From positions 1 through 5,994 of the forward strand of contig JAOUGY010000239.1 in NCBI GenBank assembly GCA_029865445.1: a stretch of DNA of 5,994 nt, read 5' to 3'. The stretch is from Acidimicrobiia bacterium (GTDB lineage: Bacteria; Actinomycetota; Acidimicrobiia; Spongiisociales; ZC4RG35). This document shows, piece by piece, positions 4,497-5,994 of this stretch. The notes beneath the pieces are model-generated. The model saw only the letters and a program-made list of their open reading frames with translations, did not search any database and had not been told where the DNA came from. The translations under genes and the position numbers were made by a program. How positions within the stretch are numbered: the stretch's first letter is position 1; the number at the start of each line of letters is the position of its first letter.

Positions 4497-5994
4497 ATGC
4501 GGATTTCCATCAAGCACGCCCTCATGGCGGCCATAGTCGGCGTCGTGGCGGTCACCGTGACCGTCATGCTCGTGACGTCGCACGTCACTGCGGAGCACGC
4601 GCTCGTCGACCAGATGCGCACCATCGTTGCCGACGACGCCCACGAAGCGGCGCAGCGGACGCGAGCATTGCTCAACACTCCCGAGTCTGCGGCTCGCGTT
4701 GCGGCTTCGCTCTTCTCGCGTGGCTCCCTGACGCCGGACGACGTGCCTGCGATCGAGCAGCACTTCCGTTCCATCCTCGACGAGCTGTCACAGGTGGCCG
4801 GCGTCTACGTGGGCACCAGTGATGGCGGATTCGTGTACGTGAGTCGAGCCACCGAAGTCGACGGTGCGGCCACCCGCACGAAGGTGATCGACGTGACCGG
4901 CCCGCGCTCCACGACCCTCACGTGGTACTCCGAAAACGGTGCGGTGGTCGCGGCCGAAAGCGACCCCGCCGATACGTTCGACCCGAGGACCCGGCCGTGG
5001 TACGAGGTCGGGATGAGCCCGGATTCTTCGTGGACCGAGCCCTACGTCTTCTTCACCTCGCAGCGCCCCGGGATCAGTACGGCGTCGGCATTCGTTGTCG
5101 ATGGCGTTCAGGTGGGCGTTGTCGGTCTCGACGTGGAGCTGGCTGGAATCTCGCACTTCCTCGCCGACCTGAAGACCAGTCCCAACTCGTCGGCGATCAT
5201 CCTCAACCGCGACATGACTGTCGTCGCCCATCCGACTTTTGACGTGGTGACGACCGACGGTGCCGACGAGGTGCGGTACCTCACGCTTTCGGAGATCGGT
5301 GACCCGCTCGCCGAGCAAGCGTTCGGTTCCCCGAGGGGCGGTACGCTCACCGGCTACGCCGAGGCGATGCCCGTCGTGTTCGATCTCGACGGCGCGCCAC
5401 ACCAGGGGTATATCACCCCCCTCGGCAAACCCGACCTGCCATGGGTCATATCCGTCAGCGCACCACAGTCCGATTACCTGGGCCTGGTGGAGAGAGGGCA
5501 GAGAACCAACCTGCAACTGGCCGTGTTGATCGGGCTGGCTGCGCTCGTTGCCGCCTATCTGCTCGCATCGGCCCTCTCCCGCCCCATACGTGCCCTGGCC
5601 GAACGAGCCCGAGCGGTCACGCGGGGATCAACCGAGCTGGAGGCCGTGTCCACCAGATTCCGAGAGATCGACGACACAGTCGCCGCATTGCAGAGCGCCT
5701 ATGGCGAGTTCGATCGGCGCGTGGTGGACCGGACCGTCGCACTGGCTGAAGAGGTGACGGTGCGGAAAGCAGCCGAGGAACGGGCTCTGGCAGCGAGCCG
5801 GGCCAAGTCGGATTTTCTGGCCTCGGTGACACACGAGCTCCGCACGCCGCTCACCGGAATCGTCGGGTTCGCCGAACTCCTCGAGTCACACTCGGACCGG
5901 CTCTCCGAGGCGGAGCGCCGCGAGAACCTGGGCGTGATCCGGGAGAGTGGACGGTATCTCCTGGAGCTGATCAACGAGCTGCTCGACCTGGCCC
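4497..5994 (+). CDS. dCache-domain transmembrane sensor histidine kinase (3' truncated)
   Basis: The first 499 residues are present; the gene leaves by the right edge. After a short basic start (MRISIKH), a transmembrane helix spans about 8-28. Residues about 30-335 are extracytoplasmic and form a double Cache sensor: the hallmark FDPRTRPWY is at 161-169 and the strand GVVGLDVEL at 207-215. The second helix is about 339-360 (LAVLIGLAALVAAYLLASAL), followed by SRPIRALAERA, the start of a HAMP-like linker. A charged heptad-rich helix (about 380-435) leads into the HisKA domain FLASVTHELRTPLTGIVGF, with H446 the phospho-acceptor. The ATPase domain and any receiver domain lie beyond the window, so simple versus hybrid kinase is undecided. 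dCache domains usually bind small ligands such as amino acids or carboxylates; the ligand here is unknown. GGAG lies five bases before the ATG. Confidence 0.93.
   Translation, partial: MRISIKHALMAAIVGVVAVTVTVMLVTSHVTAEHALVDQMRTIVADDAHEAAQRTRALLNTPESAARVAASLFSRGSLTPDDVPAIEQHFRSILDELSQVAGVYVGTSDGGFVYVSRATEVDGAATRTKVIDVTGPRSTTLTWYSENGAVVAAESDPADTFDPRTRPWYEVGMSPDSSWTEPYVFFTSQRPGISTASAFVVDGVQVGVVGLDVELAGISHFLADLKTSPNSSAIILNRDMTVVAHPTFDVVTTDGADEVRYLTLSEIGDPLAEQAFGSPRGGTLTGYAEAMPVVFDLDGAPHQGYITPLGKPDLPWVISVSAPQSDYLGLVERGQRTNLQLAVLIGLAALVAAYLLASALSRPIRALAERARAVTRGSTELEAVSTRFREIDDTVAALQSAYGEFDRRVVDRTVALAEEVTVRKAAEERALAASRAKSDFLASVTHELRTPLTGIVGFAELLESHSDRLSEAERRENLGVIRESGRYLLELINELLDLA

Noticed and set aside
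4040..4774. Open frame of 244 codons on the minus strand across the membrane-protein and kinase genes
   Set aside because: It spans two genes and their gap on the opposite strand, where real membrane helices and a sensor start are encoded.
4788..5516. Open frame of 242 codons on the minus strand
   Set aside because: It is antisense to the dCache domain, whose FDPRTRPWY hallmark lies on the plus strand.

Overview
The window is GC-rich and gene-dense, with codons dominated by G or C at the third position, GTG as well as ATG starts, and purine-rich Shine-Dalgarno sites. The protein set (long type-I SerA with two C-terminal regulatory domains, a single-domain ATP-binding Usp, a DUF2461 protein, a dCache histidine kinase) fits a high-GC actinobacterium, possibly a marine or freshwater Acidimicrobiia-like lineage. 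That placement is inference from protein style; there is no rRNA or other marker gene to confirm it.

Layout from left to right. (1) 2-628, plus strand: 3' part of a serine beta-lactamase-family hydrolase (class C / esterase type), cut by the left edge. (2) 686-1378, minus: a DUF2461 protein, convergent with the hydrolase. (3) 1441-3015, minus: serA, D-3-phosphoglycerate dehydrogenase, the best-supported gene here. It lies directly upstream of the DUF2461 gene in transcription order and the two may be co-transcribed. (4) 3016-3112: a short divergent control region. (5) 3113-3550, plus: universal stress protein. (6) 3587-4441, plus: a probable membrane protein of unknown function whose reading frame appears broken by two compensating single-base shifts. 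(7) 4497 to the right edge, plus: a transmembrane dCache sensor histidine kinase, truncated inside its HisKA domain.

Apart from serA making the first committed intermediate of serine synthesis, the genes do not form an obvious single pathway. The right half reads as a stress/sensing group (Usp, two-helix membrane protein, sensor kinase) on one strand. I found no CRISPR array, insertion sequence, tRNA or phage gene. No clear new multi-gene system is visible. The most notable points are the doubly frameshifted gene and the mutually exclusive hairpins just upstream of the kinase start.
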